Shown: positions 1 through 8,381 of the stretch, piece by piece | How positions within the stretch are numbered: position 1 is the stretch's first letter | Layout: each line of letters opens with the position of its first letter | Assembly: GCF_034262375.1 (NCBI RefSeq) | Contig: NZ_CP139558.1 | Span: forward strand, 3,348,001-3,412,000 | DNA: 64,000 nucleotides | DNA from: Mucilaginibacter sabulilitoris | Lineage (GTDB): Bacteria > Bacteroidota > Bacteroidia > Sphingobacteriales > Sphingobacteriaceae | Direction of reading: 5' to 3' | The notes under the pieces: generated by a model | The model's input: only the letters and a program-made list of their open reading frames with translations | Databases searched by the model: none | Told to the model about the DNA's origin: nothing | Position numbers and translations under genes: made by a program

Positions 1-433
1 AAGAAAAATAGCTTCCGCTGGATTGTGATATTGAAGTATTGTTATCCAATACCAATCTGAAATCGTTAGGGGCGATACCTATGGTGTTGCCGCCAATTTT
101 GTTTTTGTTGGTTAAACTAACCTTAAAAGTAAGCTCAATACCTTGCGATTTTCCATCAGGATCGCTCAGATCAGTTGCACTTACAGGAACTACCTTAAGT
201 GCGGCTTCTTTTTGTTTACCAAGTATGGCGGTGTCTGGTGTAAATGTTACTGTGTAAGTTTTTGGTGCATTGCCCTGTTCTGCTGGTGGGGTTGCCGTAG
301 TAGGCGATGCTGATTGGGTAGCTGCAGGTTTGCTGGTGTCTGCACTTTCAGATGAGTTATTGGCCGATTTTGATTTACATGAAAATAACGCCACTGATAA
401 GGTAATAGCGGCTAATAAGGTGATTTTTTTCAT
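1..433 (-). CDS. Lipoprotein of unknown function (3' part beyond window)
   Basis: I read this gene directly from the minus strand; it starts at the ATG at 433 and runs off the left edge, so the C-terminus is missing. About 144 residues are visible. The N-terminus MKKITLLAAITLSVALFSC is a signal peptide ending in a lipobox (LFSC), so the protein should be lipidated at Cys19 and held in the envelope. A Ser/Thr/Pro/Ala-rich linker of about 40 residues follows, then a beta-rich stretch (YTVTFTPDTAILG, then ELTFKVSLTNKNKIGG) resembling the immunoglobulin-like fold of small extracellular lipoproteins. I do not recognise a specific family. Confidence 0.72.
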   Translation of the reverse strand, partial: MKKITLLAAITLSVALFSCKSKSANNSSESADTSKPAATQSASPTTATPPAEQGNAPKTYTVTFTPDTAILGKQKEAALKVVPVSATDLSDPDGKSQGIELTFKVSLTNKNKIGGNTIGIAPNDFRLVLDNNTSISQSSGSYFS

Positions 434-617
434 AAGGTTTGTTTAAGTAAATAATAGCTAAGATAATTTATTTATAGATTTTTCGCCAATATAAGCTAGT
501 TATTTTAATATTAAATGACTGGTTGGTAATAGTTTGTGTATATGTAGTTTGCTATTAGCCGTTGCGACATAATCATATAGCTGGAAGCTTGCCAAAAAAA
601 AAGCTCCCCATTGCCGG
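434..617. other. Intergenic region with the left half of a split terminator
   Basis: This stretch lies between the lipoprotein start and the IS left end. It is AT-rich and should carry the lipoprotein promoter, though I could not fix one. Its last 24 bases (594-617) are a run of nine A followed by GCTCCCC, ATTGCC and GG. That is one half of a terminator hairpin whose other half lies at 2334-2355, across the insertion sequence. Confidence 0.5.
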
Positions 618-2333
618 AGGGCACTGAAAAAGTAGCTTAATAAGCTGAAGTATTTGAAGCGAGCAATAGAAAAGGCAACTTTTACTTGGTCGCTTTTTTA
701 TTTTAGGGGATGGGGTGATTTGTTAGGGCTGATATGAGCCGAAGGTGCAATTGATGACAAAGCAGCCGCTTTAACTTGGCACTTAGCTTATCAGCTTGAT
801 GATTCTCTTAAGATTTACTGTAAAGATGGCCAACGCACCCTGCATCTGCATATTTTCGATACCGTAAGCTATTGCCCGGTCATAACCATGAACGTTTTTT
901 AGCTCACTGTTCTTCGCTTCGACCTTATATCTGTGTTTGATACTTTCTTTATACTCTGCCGTTTCCTGGAATGCCATCTGCTGCAGGTGCATGTCTGATT
1001 TAATGCTGACCGAATAGGTTTTAGCCTTCGCGCCGGGCTTATAGCAATGCTCTCTTAATGGGCATATCTTACATTTTTCAACATCAAAGTAATAGGTGTC
1101 TACCTGATTCTCGCCGATATTCTTTTTCCCGCCGCGTGCTTTTCGGATAGCCAGATGCCCTGCCGGGCAGACGAACATGCCTGCATCCTTATTATAGTCA
1201 AATCTGTCCTCATCCTTTCTGAAACCCTGAGTGATGGAAGGGTTTAGTTTGGCTACAATCTTTATCTCTTGAGTGCTCATCAGTTCAAGATTGTCTTTTC
1301 CTGAATAAGCTGAATCGCCGATGATCCTTTCTACTTCAATGCCGTTGTTCTGACTGATCTCCAGAAGCTTGGGAAGTTCCGGCCCATCACCTTTTTCACC
1401 TGATGTTACTACCGCAGCGGTAATGATGCGTTCCTCTGTCATCGCCAGATGGGTCTTATAACCAAAGAATGAGCTATCAGCTGATTTATGGCCGGTTTTG
1501 GCATCCTTGTCTTTAGATACTATATAGTGCTCCTGAGTATCTGCTACTGTCTCTTTCAATAGATTCAGTTTTTCTTTTACCGCAGGTATCTGGCATAACG
1601 GTTGATCGGCTTCAATATACTTTTCCAATGCACTGCAATAAGCCAGTTCTTTTTCCAATTCGTCGGCTGTGTTCTTTTCGGGCATGCCTGCCTTCATATC
1701 TTCATCTATCGCATAAACAGCTTTGCGGAGTAACTTTGAACGTTCCCGTAATACTTCCAATGCTGAATACGGGTTGGATCTCGACAGGGAATGGGTAGCA
1801 TCAACAATAATGGATTTTGAGCGGATGAGCCCTTTTTCAATAGCTATGGTCACCGTTTTACCAATAAGCAGGTTTAACAGATCATTATCCTTTAGCCGCA
1901 GCTTTCTGAACTTGGTCAATGAACTCGGATCGATCATTCCTTCTTCCGGTGACATATCCAGGAAATATTTGAACGACATATCATACTGCGAACGCTCAAC
2001 AACATCTACATCTGAAACCGTATAGATCGTTTTCAACAACAGATACTTGAACATCCGTACAGGGCTTTCTGCTGCCCGGCCGTTAGTAATGCTGTATTTG
2101 CTGATCAGTTCATCATAGATAAATGTAAAATCTATCAGGTCGTTGATCTTCCGCAGAAGATTGTCTTTAGGAACGATCAGGTCATATAAGCCCGAAAACG
2201 CGCTAAAATGGATCTTTTGTTGTTGAACGAGCATCTTGTAGTGGCTTTCTTTTGACGATTTAAGATACAAAAAAAAGAGTAGAAAACCCTCGTCTTCTAC
2301 TCCTTCTGTCCATTTGGACTTTTTCAGTGCCCT
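618..2333 (-). mobile_element. IS1182-family insertion sequence, intact
   Basis: A 1716-bp element bounded by a perfect 16-bp terminal inverted repeat: AGGGCACTGAAAAAGT at 618-633 and its reverse complement at 2318-2333. It is flanked by a perfect 10-bp direct repeat CCATTGCCGG (608-617 and 2334-2343). It carries one transposase gene on the minus strand with no visible frameshift or stop. Removing the element and one repeat copy restores a strong hairpin: A9, GCTCCCC, loop ATTGCC, GGGGAGC, T7. The insertion was therefore into a terminator loop. The exact ends and duplication suggest it is recent and possibly still active. Confidence 0.9.
783..2270 (-). CDS. IS1182-family DDE transposase
   Basis: The transposase of the surrounding element, 495 residues, a normal length for the family. 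The N-terminal part is the DUF772-type DNA-binding region (about residues 15-130, with GRAAESPVRMFKYLLLKTIY). Catalytic acidic residues are visible as VDATH (first Asp), GDSAYSGKDN (second Asp) and HRYKVEAKNSELKN (Glu). A Cys-rich segment (CKICPLREHC) precedes the Glu, as is common in IS1182 transposases. A second in-frame start at 2234 (MLVQQQKIHF) fits homologues better than the one at 2270, so the first 12 residues are uncertain. The gene points the same way as the small gene at 2372-2692, whose terminator was split by the insertion. Confidence 0.93.
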   Translation of the reverse strand: MYLKSSKESHYKMLVQQQKIHFSAFSGLYDLIVPKDNLLRKINDLIDFTFIYDELISKYSITNGRAAESPVRMFKYLLLKTIYTVSDVDVVERSQYDMSFKYFLDMSPEEGMIDPSSLTKFRKLRLKDNDLLNLLIGKTVTIAIEKGLIRSKSIIVDATHSLSRSNPYSALEVLRERSKLLRKAVYAIDEDMKAGMPEKNTADELEKELAYCSALEKYIEADQPLCQIPAVKEKLNLLKETVADTQEHYIVSKDKDAKTGHKSADSSFFGYKTHLAMTEERIITAAVVTSGEKGDGPELPKLLEISQNNGIEVERIIGDSAYSGKDNLELMSTQEIKIVAKLNPSITQGFRKDEDRFDYNKDAGMFVCPAGHLAIRKARGGKKNIGENQVDTYYFDVEKCKICPLREHCYKPGAKAKTYSVSIKSDMHLQQMAFQETAEYKESIKHRYKVEAKNSELKNVHGYDRAIAYGIENMQMQGALAIFTVNLKRIIKLIS

Positions 2334-2355
2334 CCATTGCCGGGGAGCTTTTTTT
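2334..2355. terminator. Right half of a terminator split by the IS
   Basis: CCATTGCC, GGGGAGC and seven T. Together with 594-617 it would form a bidirectional terminator with a 7-bp G/C-rich core (GCTCCCC/GGGGAGC), A/T extensions and a six-base loop. It lies just downstream of the minus-strand gene ending at 2372 and was presumably its terminator. The two halves are now 1.7 kb apart, so it should no longer fold. Confidence 0.7.
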
Positions 2356-2371
2356 AGAAAGAGTTTGTATT

Positions 2372-2692
2372 TTAACCTTTAAGTGCTTCCTGCTCTTTCA
2401 ATGCCTGAATGTTATTATTGTCGCTAAAACTGTCAGTTTGCTTGGCAAAATCTTCCAGAATGCTGGTAATGTTGTCCAAATTATCTGATACACGTTGGTG
2501 CATGTCGGGTAAATCCTTTTCCAGCCTTTTATCACCAAGTTCAATATTATCTACTTCTATCTTAGTAAGCTTAGTAATAATAGCCTGCTGACTATTTCTC
2601 AGATCTTCCAGTTCATGGACAATTTTTTCCATCAGTCCAAACTTCTTTAACTTATCCATAGTGTCGAATTTTTTAATGTATAGTGTATTCAT
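2372..2692 (-). CDS. Small coiled-coil protein of unknown function
   Basis: A 106-residue acidic protein with no signal peptide or membrane segment. From about residue 10 to 95 it is almost entirely predicted helix with heptad-like spacing (MEKIVHELEDLRNSQQAIIT, then DNLDNITSILEDFAKQTDSF), suggesting a short cytoplasmic coiled coil. I recognise no family. It is divergent from the TPR gene at 2777. Its natural terminator was disrupted by the IS, so its mRNA may extend into the transposase. Confidence 0.6.
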   Translation of the reverse strand: MNTLYIKKFDTMDKLKKFGLMEKIVHELEDLRNSQQAIITKLTKIEVDNIELGDKRLEKDLPDMHQRVSDNLDNITSILEDFAKQTDSFSDNNNIQALKEQEALKG

Positions 2693-2776
2693 TTAACCTT
2701 AAAAAATAAAAATTGTTTAGAATTTGGATAATAAGAGAATAACTAATATTTTAGTTTTAACTAAATAATTAGTTAT

Positions 2777-3925
2777 ATGAAAGCTATCGTATTATCCATT
2801 TTGCTGATCGTTTGTTTATCGATAAATATCAAAGCGCAACAATTAACTACAGCAGCTGACTCCTTGTTGCTTGATTATTACCAGAACCAGCGCTTTGCCG
2901 AAGCGGCTGATTATCTGAAAAAAGCATATCCCGAACCGGTGAGTAATATCCGCGTGTTGGGTAAACTGGCTTACACATCGCAAATGGCCGGACGGCTTCC
3001 AGATGCGGAGGGCTACTATCAGCGTATATATGATACCGACTCGACTAATACCACGGCCTTATTTAGTCTGGCTGGTATCAACCTGCGCCGCGGTAATAAT
3101 ACCAGGGCCGAAGTTTATTATAAAATAATCGCCAAAAAAGACAGTACTAATTTTTTGGTGTATAAGCAGTTGGGCAAAATTGCCGGCGATAAAAGCGATT
3201 TTGGAAGCATGATCTATTATTTGCAGAAAGCCAATAAAATTAATCCGGCCGAGCCTGATGTAGCCTCTGATTTGAGCGACCTGTATGTCAACCTGAAACA
3301 ATATCCTGCGGCCGAAAAAGCATTGAATGGCGCCATTGCCCAGGACCCTGACAATATGATTTTATTACAAAGTCTGCTTAAACTGGTTTCATCACAAGAT
3401 AAGTTTGAAGAAACTAAAAGTACATGTTTAAAATTGATGAATCTGGGTAACCATTCGGGTTATGTATTAACCAAGCTTGGTGTGGCTTATTATAATCTCA
3501 AAAATTACGCCTGTAGTGTAGAAACCTTTGCTGATATTCCGGGTATAGAGCAATCAGAAACCAGTTTTTACGTATCAGCCCTGGCATATAAGGCGCTTAA
3601 AGACCAACCTAAAGCTATACTAAACCTTGATAATGCCATTAAAGCAGGTATTTCATCCAACATCAGTGATTATTATGCGGAAATGGCTGATAGCTACGAA
3701 GTGCGTAAAAAATATCAAAAAGCTGTTTGGGCATATCAAAAGGCCTTACAATTTTCAGAAAAGCCCATACTGTACTATCTGCTGGCTTCGGTTTACGATA
3801 CCAACCTGAAAAACAAGAAGCTTGCTTTAAAGTACTATAAAAAGTACACAGCCAGCAGGCCGCCCGAAAAGCAGCAAAAATATGTAGCCTATTCCAAATC
3901 GAGGCTTGATGCGCTGGCGCGTTAG
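2777..3925 (+). CDS. Secreted TPR-repeat protein
   Basis: 382 residues. An N-terminal signal peptide (MKAIVLSILLIVCLSINIKA, cleavage before QQ) sends it to the periplasm. The rest is a run of tetratricopeptide repeats from about residue 30 to 375; clear units include the ones around GKLAYTSQMAGRLPDAEGYY, YYLQKANKINPAEPDVASDL and AVWAYQKALQFSEKP. TPR solenoids bind other proteins, so a scaffold role is likely; the partner is unknown. Its stop overlaps the stop of the convergent ribE by 4 bp (3922-3925), leaving no room for a terminator between them. Confidence 0.8.
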   Translation: MKAIVLSILLIVCLSINIKAQQLTTAADSLLLDYYQNQRFAEAADYLKKAYPEPVSNIRVLGKLAYTSQMAGRLPDAEGYYQRIYDTDSTNTTALFSLAGINLRRGNNTRAEVYYKIIAKKDSTNFLVYKQLGKIAGDKSDFGSMIYYLQKANKINPAEPDVASDLSDLYVNLKQYPAAEKALNGAIAQDPDNMILLQSLLKLVSSQDKFEETKSTCLKLMNLGNHSGYVLTKLGVAYYNLKNYACSVETFADIPGIEQSETSFYVSALAYKALKDQPKAILNLDNAIKAGISSNISDYYAEMADSYEVRKKYQKAVWAYQKALQFSEKPILYYLLASVYDTNLKNKKLALKYYKKYTASRPPEKQQKYVAYSKSRLDALAR

Positions 3926-4506
3926 CGCTGCATTAAGCGGGCTACGTATTTGCCAATAATATCAAATTCAAGATTGACTACGGAACCTTCACGCACATTA
4001 TGCAGATTGGTATGCTCGAAGGTGTAGGGGATAATAGCTACCGAAAAACTGTTTGCTTTGGAATTAACCACAGTTAAGCTTATGCCATTTACACAAATAG
4101 AACCTTTTTCTACAGTGACATTACCTGTAGCGGCGTCATACTCAAAAGTATATTCCCAACTGCCATCAAGCTCTTTAAACGCGGTGCAAACGGCGGTTTG
4201 GTCAACATGGCCCTGAACGATGTGGCCGTCGAGCCGAGCGTTCATTTGCATACAGCGTTCAAGATTTACAGGTTCACCAACTTTTAAATGGCCCAGGCTG
4301 CTCTTATTCAGGGTTTCTTCAATAGCGGTAACCACATGCAGGCCGTCGGCCAGAGCTACTACTGTCAGGCAAACCCCGTTATGGGCTACCGATTGATCGA
4401 TCTTTAATTCGTGCGAAATAGCAGATTCAACAGTGATGTGCAAATTACCCTGCTCTTGCTGCAGATCCGTTACCTTACCTAAAGTTTCAATAATACCTGT
4501 AAACAT
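3922..4506 (-). CDS. ribE: Riboflavin synthase, alpha subunit
   Basis: Joins two molecules of 6,7-dimethyl-8-ribityllumazine into riboflavin, the last step of vitamin B2 synthesis. At 194 residues it has the normal length and the hallmark N-terminus MFTGIIETLGKV. Two lumazine-binding barrels follow one another: residues 1-95 (NGVCLTVVAL) and 96-190 (DGHIVQGHVDQTA, CVNGISLTVV). No other rib gene is nearby and I see no FMN riboswitch. Upstream on the minus strand, TAGCTTTG (complement of 4547-4554) matches the -7 box TAnnTTTG, but no good -33 box is evident. The symbol ribC is used for the same enzyme in some genomes. Confidence 0.95.
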   Translation of the reverse strand: MFTGIIETLGKVTDLQQEQGNLHITVESAISHELKIDQSVAHNGVCLTVVALADGLHVVTAIEETLNKSSLGHLKVGEPVNLERCMQMNARLDGHIVQGHVDQTAVCTAFKELDGSWEYTFEYDAATGNVTVEKGSICVNGISLTVVNSKANSFSVAIIPYTFEHTNLHNVREGSVVNLEFDIIGKYVARLMQR

Positions 4507-4637
4507 AATGTGTTAAGCGCCGGGAAGGCGTATTTTTTATTGGGATCAAAGCTAAAGATATTACAGGTGTTTTTTGTCAGGATAAAATGAAAAAAACAGC
4601 GGGAATATTACAGTTTTAACAAAAAATAGTTAATAAT

Positions 4638-5135
4638 TTACTTGAAATTGGTAAATAAATCAACCCTTTTATTTCGTAAATCTTTGCCGCCTTCAATAAC
4701 CGATTTCAGATTGGCTAAATAAAATGTCCAGCCAATCTGGCATTGTACATAAAGGTTTTTTTCGGGATCATTTTCTATCGGTATATTTTCCTGGGTTAGC
4801 TCAACTATAGTTACACCATATTTATTCTGGATGTCGACGGTAACTATGCTATCGCCCGAGAAGGTGAATTTAACCAGGTCGGCGCCATTGTTTTCCAACA
4901 CTTGCCCGTACTCTACGGTTTCATCGGTATAGCCATGCCAATACCACGAATAGGTGTCTTCTTTTTTTATAAATTCCTGGGGCTCACGCCGCCTTCCGGC
5001 TATGGTGCAGAACTCGGCTTTACGTAAAAACCAGGTTTCGAGGCCCGCCTGGGTTGCCCATGCTTCGTAAACGCTGCGAACATCGGCATCAAGATTCGCG
5101 GTAAGTTTAAATTTTGTCCACCTGTCGTCGGTCAT
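4638..5135 (-). CDS. SRPBCC (AHSA1/START-like) domain protein
   Basis: 165 residues, cytoplasmic. The pattern NLDADVRSVYEAWATQAGLETWF at residues 13-35 is the usual opening of the activator-of-Hsp90 homologue / polyketide-cyclase-like fold, which makes a helix-grip pocket for hydrophobic ligands. Later parts fit as well (VKFTFSGDSIVTVDI, then the C-terminal helix with GWTFYLANLKSVIEGG). The family includes stress proteins and ligand carriers and the substrate cannot be read from sequence. It is divergent from the Nudix gene at 5214, sharing a 78-bp gap. Confidence 0.78.
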   Translation of the reverse strand: MTDDRWTKFKLTANLDADVRSVYEAWATQAGLETWFLRKAEFCTIAGRRREPQEFIKKEDTYSWYWHGYTDETVEYGQVLENNGADLVKFTFSGDSIVTVDIQNKYGVTIVELTQENIPIENDPEKNLYVQCQIGWTFYLANLKSVIEGGKDLRNKRVDLFTNFK

Positions 5136-5213
5136 GTTATAAAAGTATTAGGTTGTCATAAAATTAGCAATAATACATTGCTCTTTTATTAACTTGCTTT
5201 TAAATATTAACTT

Positions 5214-5666
5214 ATGCCTAAGCAAAGTGCAGGAATATTATTATACCGCAAAAAGGAGGCTCGAATGCAAATCTTCCTTGTACATCCGGGCGGGCCGTTT
5301 TTTAAGAATAAGGACGATGGTAGCTGGTCTATCCCCAAAGGTGAATTTATAGAGGGCGACGACCCGCTGGCTGCCGCTAAACGCGAGTTTGAAGAAGAGA
5401 CTGGGGAAACTATAGCCGGTGAATTTATCCCTCTGAACCCCATCAGGCAAAAAGGCGGAAAAACGGTACAGGCCTGGGCTGTAGAGGGCGATATTGATCA
5501 TGCCAGTATTAAAAGCAACCATTTTGAAATAGAATGGCCGCCACGCTCGGGTAAACAACAGTCGTTCCCGGAAATTGACAGGGCTGATTGGTTTGATATT
5601 GACATAGCTAAGGTGAAAATAAACTCAGCTCAAGCCGGGTTTATAGAGGAATTGGTTGGGCTATAA
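5214..5666 (+). CDS. Nudix hydrolase, MutT-like
   Basis: 150 residues. The Nudix box occupies residues 43-65: G43, then Asp49 where the consensus has Glu, then REFEEETGE from Arg57. The metal-binding Glu residues of REFEEE are present, so the protein should be a working pyrophosphohydrolase of nucleotide-type compounds; the substrate is unknown. The N-terminal pattern SAGILLYRKKEARMQIFLVH and the SWSIPKGEF before the box match a group of small proteins often annotated as predicted NTP pyrophosphohydrolases. After the stop a short A/T hairpin (TTAGTTTT/AAAACTAA, 5683-5701) may act as a weak terminator. Confidence 0.87.
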   Translation: MPKQSAGILLYRKKEARMQIFLVHPGGPFFKNKDDGSWSIPKGEFIEGDDPLAAAKREFEEETGETIAGEFIPLNPIRQKGGKTVQAWAVEGDIDHASIKSNHFEIEWPPRSGKQQSFPEIDRADWFDIDIAKVKINSAQAGFIEELVGL

Positions 5667-5756
5667 ACCGAGATCTGCATGTTAGTTTTTGTAAAACTAA
5701 TTTCACCTTTTACCGTTCTGCTTTTACCTTTAGGGGCAATTATATAACTTAGTAAA

Positions 5757-6731
5757 ATGAAGTTTCTTAAATATTTACCTGTTGCGTTTTTACTTATCTC
5801 TATAGTATCCTGCAAACCCAAACCAAAATCTGTTTCGGTGCCGGTAGTTGGTTTTGTGGATGCTTTTGAGGATGCCACCATAGCGCAGGCCCGTACAGGG
5901 TTTGCCGATGCCTTAAAAAAGGAAGGCTTTAGTGAAGACAAAAAAACGGTGCAGATAGAATACCGTAACGCGCAGGGCAATATTCCAACGCTTACCCAAA
6001 TAGTTAACTACTTTGTATCAGAAAAGGTTGATCTGTTGGCTACCAGCACTACGCTGGCAACCGTAACCGCTCTGCAAAACACCAAAACTATCCCGGTTTT
6101 TGCCATGGTATCGCCAGTGCCGGAGCGAATGAAAGTTGTTGACGCGCATGGTAAAGCGCCTGCCAATCTTTTCGGTGCGCTTGAGGATCTTAACTACATT
6201 GACACTTCATTTGCTATCATTCCCAAATTGCTGAAACCTAAGGGTGCAAAACTGGTAATTGGCATGATCTATAACCAGTCCGAACCGCAATCAACAGATG
6301 CGCTTAACCGCATTAAGGAATTGGCTGCAAAACAAAATGTAACTATTGTGGCCCTGCCGCTTAATACATCTGCCGAGGCCCAATTGGTTACGCAATCATT
6401 ATTAAGCAAAAACATCGACGCTTTTTTTGCCAATCCGGATAACACGGTTTTCGCGTCGTTTGAAACCATACTCAAAAGTTGCAATCAAAAAAATATTCCC
6501 ATATTCACCAGCGAAGCCGGTTTGGTTCAGCGTGGCGCGGTAGCGGCTTTCGGTGCAGATATTTATCAGTGGGGATACCAGGCAGGGGAGCAGGCGGCAT
6601 ATTTTCTGAAAAACCATAAAACCGATGGTCTGGCACCAGAAATGGTAAAGATCAGAAAGAGGGTATATAACCCAGCAGCAGCTAAAAAGTATAACATTGT
6701 TATTCCGTCAGATTTCGAGGCTGTTAAATAA
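5757..6731 (+). CDS. ABC transporter substrate-binding lipoprotein (TrpX-like)
   Basis: 324 residues. The N-terminus MKFLKYLPVAFLLISIVSCK is a lipoprotein signal with Cys19. The mature part is a two-lobe periplasmic binding protein of the ABC_sub_bind (COG2984) family: VGFVDAFEDATIAQARTGFADAL, then QIVNYFVSEKVDLLATSTTLA, then the cross-over AAFGADIYQWGYQAGEQAA. The family includes TrpX, the streptococcal tryptophan receptor, but members vary in ligand; aromatic amino acid uptake is inference. The permease ATG follows the stop directly at 6732 and the ATPase overlaps the permease, so 5757-8347 is one operon. Confidence 0.87.
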   Translation: MKFLKYLPVAFLLISIVSCKPKPKSVSVPVVGFVDAFEDATIAQARTGFADALKKEGFSEDKKTVQIEYRNAQGNIPTLTQIVNYFVSEKVDLLATSTTLATVTALQNTKTIPVFAMVSPVPERMKVVDAHGKAPANLFGALEDLNYIDTSFAIIPKLLKPKGAKLVIGMIYNQSEPQSTDALNRIKELAAKQNVTIVALPLNTSAEAQLVTQSLLSKNIDAFFANPDNTVFASFETILKSCNQKNIPIFTSEAGLVQRGAVAAFGADIYQWGYQAGEQAAYFLKNHKTDGLAPEMVKIRKRVYNPAAAKKYNIVIPSDFEAVK

Positions 6732-7601
6732 ATGGATTTTTACCTTACCGCATTATTACAGGGACTTTGTTTTTCGGCGCTTGCGTTGGGTATTTATATC
6801 TCTATGAAGATATTTAACATACCCGATATAACTACCGATGGAAGCTACACCCTTGGTGGCGCGGTTACCGGAGTAATGCTCACCCAACACCAGTCGCCTT
6901 ATATAATTTTACCTGCGGTAATTATTGCAGGTGGGGTAGCCGGAGCATTAACCGGGCTAATTCATACCAAGCTAAAAATAAACGCCCTGCTGGCCGGCAT
7001 TTTGGTCATGTACGGGCTTTATTCTGTAAACTTAACCATACTGGGACGCTCCAATTTACCACTTATCAACGTGCCATCATTGTTTTCGTTATTGGACTTG
7101 GTTACTGATCCTAATCAGAACACCTTTTGGATACTGGCAGTATTTGTTATCGTGATCACCTTTTTAATAGGTTATTTACTCAAAACAGATTTTGGGATAG
7201 CCATGCGGGCAACAGGTAACAGCGAATCCATGATCAGGGCCCTGGGGGTAAATACCGATAGAATGAAAATTACCGGACTGGCGCTGGCAAATGCCCTTAC
7301 CGCGCTTAGCGGGTATTTGATTGTACAGTTTCAGGGTTTTGCCGATATCAGCATGGGCATAGGCATTGTGATAGTAGGGTTGGGTTCGGTTATCATTGCC
7401 GAAACGCTTATCAATTGGTTCAAAATAACAAGTGTATGGCTTAGTTTGGTATTGGTGTTGGTTGGTGCTGTGGTATTTCAATTGGTTTTGGCCTTTACGT
7501 TAGCTATCGGAGTTGATGCCAATCTGCTTAAAATAGTTACCGCTGGTTTTGTATTGTTAATAGTTGGTTTACCACGTCTATCATTATTAAAAGCATCATG
7601 A
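6732..7601 (+). CDS. ABC transporter permease (TrpY-like)
   Basis: 289 residues, very hydrophobic, with roughly eight or nine membrane segments. It belongs to the BPD_transp_2 / COG4120 permeases (FSALALGIYISMKIFNIPDITTDGSYTLGGA near the start; FGIAMRATGNSESMIRALGV in the cytoplasmic coupling region). It should form the channel for the binding protein at 5757. It begins directly after the upstream stop and its last bases overlap the ATPase start (ATGA, 7598-7601), an arrangement that suggests translational coupling. Confidence 0.88.
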   Translation: MDFYLTALLQGLCFSALALGIYISMKIFNIPDITTDGSYTLGGAVTGVMLTQHQSPYIILPAVIIAGGVAGALTGLIHTKLKINALLAGILVMYGLYSVNLTILGRSNLPLINVPSLFSLLDLVTDPNQNTFWILAVFVIVITFLIGYLLKTDFGIAMRATGNSESMIRALGVNTDRMKITGLALANALTALSGYLIVQFQGFADISMGIGIVIVGLGSVIIAETLINWFKITSVWLSLVLVLVGAVVFQLVLAFTLAIGVDANLLKIVTAGFVLLIVGLPRLSLLKAS

Positions 7602-8347
7602 TAGCTATTAACGATATTCATAAAGCTTTTAATAAAGGTAAGGCTAACCAGGTAAACGCGGTTAACGGTATCAGCCTCAAAATTACGGATGGTGAATTTC
7701 TGGTGATTGTGGGTTCCAATGGTTCGGGCAAAACCACCTTGCTTAACCTGGTGGCTGGAAGTGTGTTGCCGGATGCAGGCAGTATCAACATTGACAATAA
7801 CAATGTAAGTAAACTAGCCGATTACAGGCGCAGCCAGTGGATAGCCCGTGTTTTCCAGAGCCCCATGAGCGGTACTGCATCTGACCTGAGTATTCTGGAT
7901 AATTTCAGGCTGGCGGCTATTCGTACCAAACATAAGGGCCTCTCAATAGGTATCAATGATGCTTTTAAGCAAGAGGTAAAAGGGAAGATAGCAACGCTCG
8001 GTATGGGCCTCGAAAATAAGATCGATCAGCCAATGGGCACGCTTTCCGGCGGGCAGCGACAGGCATTAACCTTGCTGATGAGCGTGATGGACAGTTGCAA
8101 GGTATTATTGCTTGATGAACCTACAGCCGCGCTCGACCCCCGGTCGGCCGATGTAGTGATGCGTACTGCCGATAAACTGATAGCTGATTTTAAACTGACT
8201 GCCATATTGATCACCCATAACCTGAAAGATGCCTTTAACTACGGAACACGCGTTATACAAATGAGCGAAGGGCTGGTACTAAGAGATCTGAACAACAAAC
8301 AAAAGTCAGATTTAAAGCAAAATGATCTTTTTGATTGGTTTGCCTGA
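7598..8347 (+). CDS. ABC transporter ATP-binding protein (TrpZ-like)
   Basis: 249 residues; the ATPase of the importer encoded just upstream (COG1101 type). Walker A is GSNGSGKTT (about residues 46-54), the signature is LSGGQRQAL, Walker B is VLLLDEPTAALD and the switch His is in LITHNLKDA. All catalytic residues are present. It overlaps the permease by 4 bp and should be made in step with it. Confidence 0.9.
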   Translation: MIAINDIHKAFNKGKANQVNAVNGISLKITDGEFLVIVGSNGSGKTTLLNLVAGSVLPDAGSINIDNNNVSKLADYRRSQWIARVFQSPMSGTASDLSILDNFRLAAIRTKHKGLSIGINDAFKQEVKGKIATLGMGLENKIDQPMGTLSGGQRQALTLLMSVMDSCKVLLLDEPTAALDPRSADVVMRTADKLIADFKLTAILITHNLKDAFNYGTRVIQMSEGLVLRDLNNKQKSDLKQNDLFDWFA

Positions 8348-8381
8348 AAAATGGCAAAGAAATTGTATGGTGAATGGTACT

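Noticed and set aside
1..2700. A composite transposon or larger mobile island around the first IS
   Set aside because: Only one copy of this IS is in view and the 10-bp duplication shows a simple single insertion.
5241..5558. Long antisense frame inside the Nudix gene
   Set aside because: It is the complement of a well-supported gene and shows no family motif.
5683..5701. A/T hairpin after the Nudix gene as a terminator
   Set aside because: The stem is entirely weak and the T tract is broken, so it was not listed as a feature.
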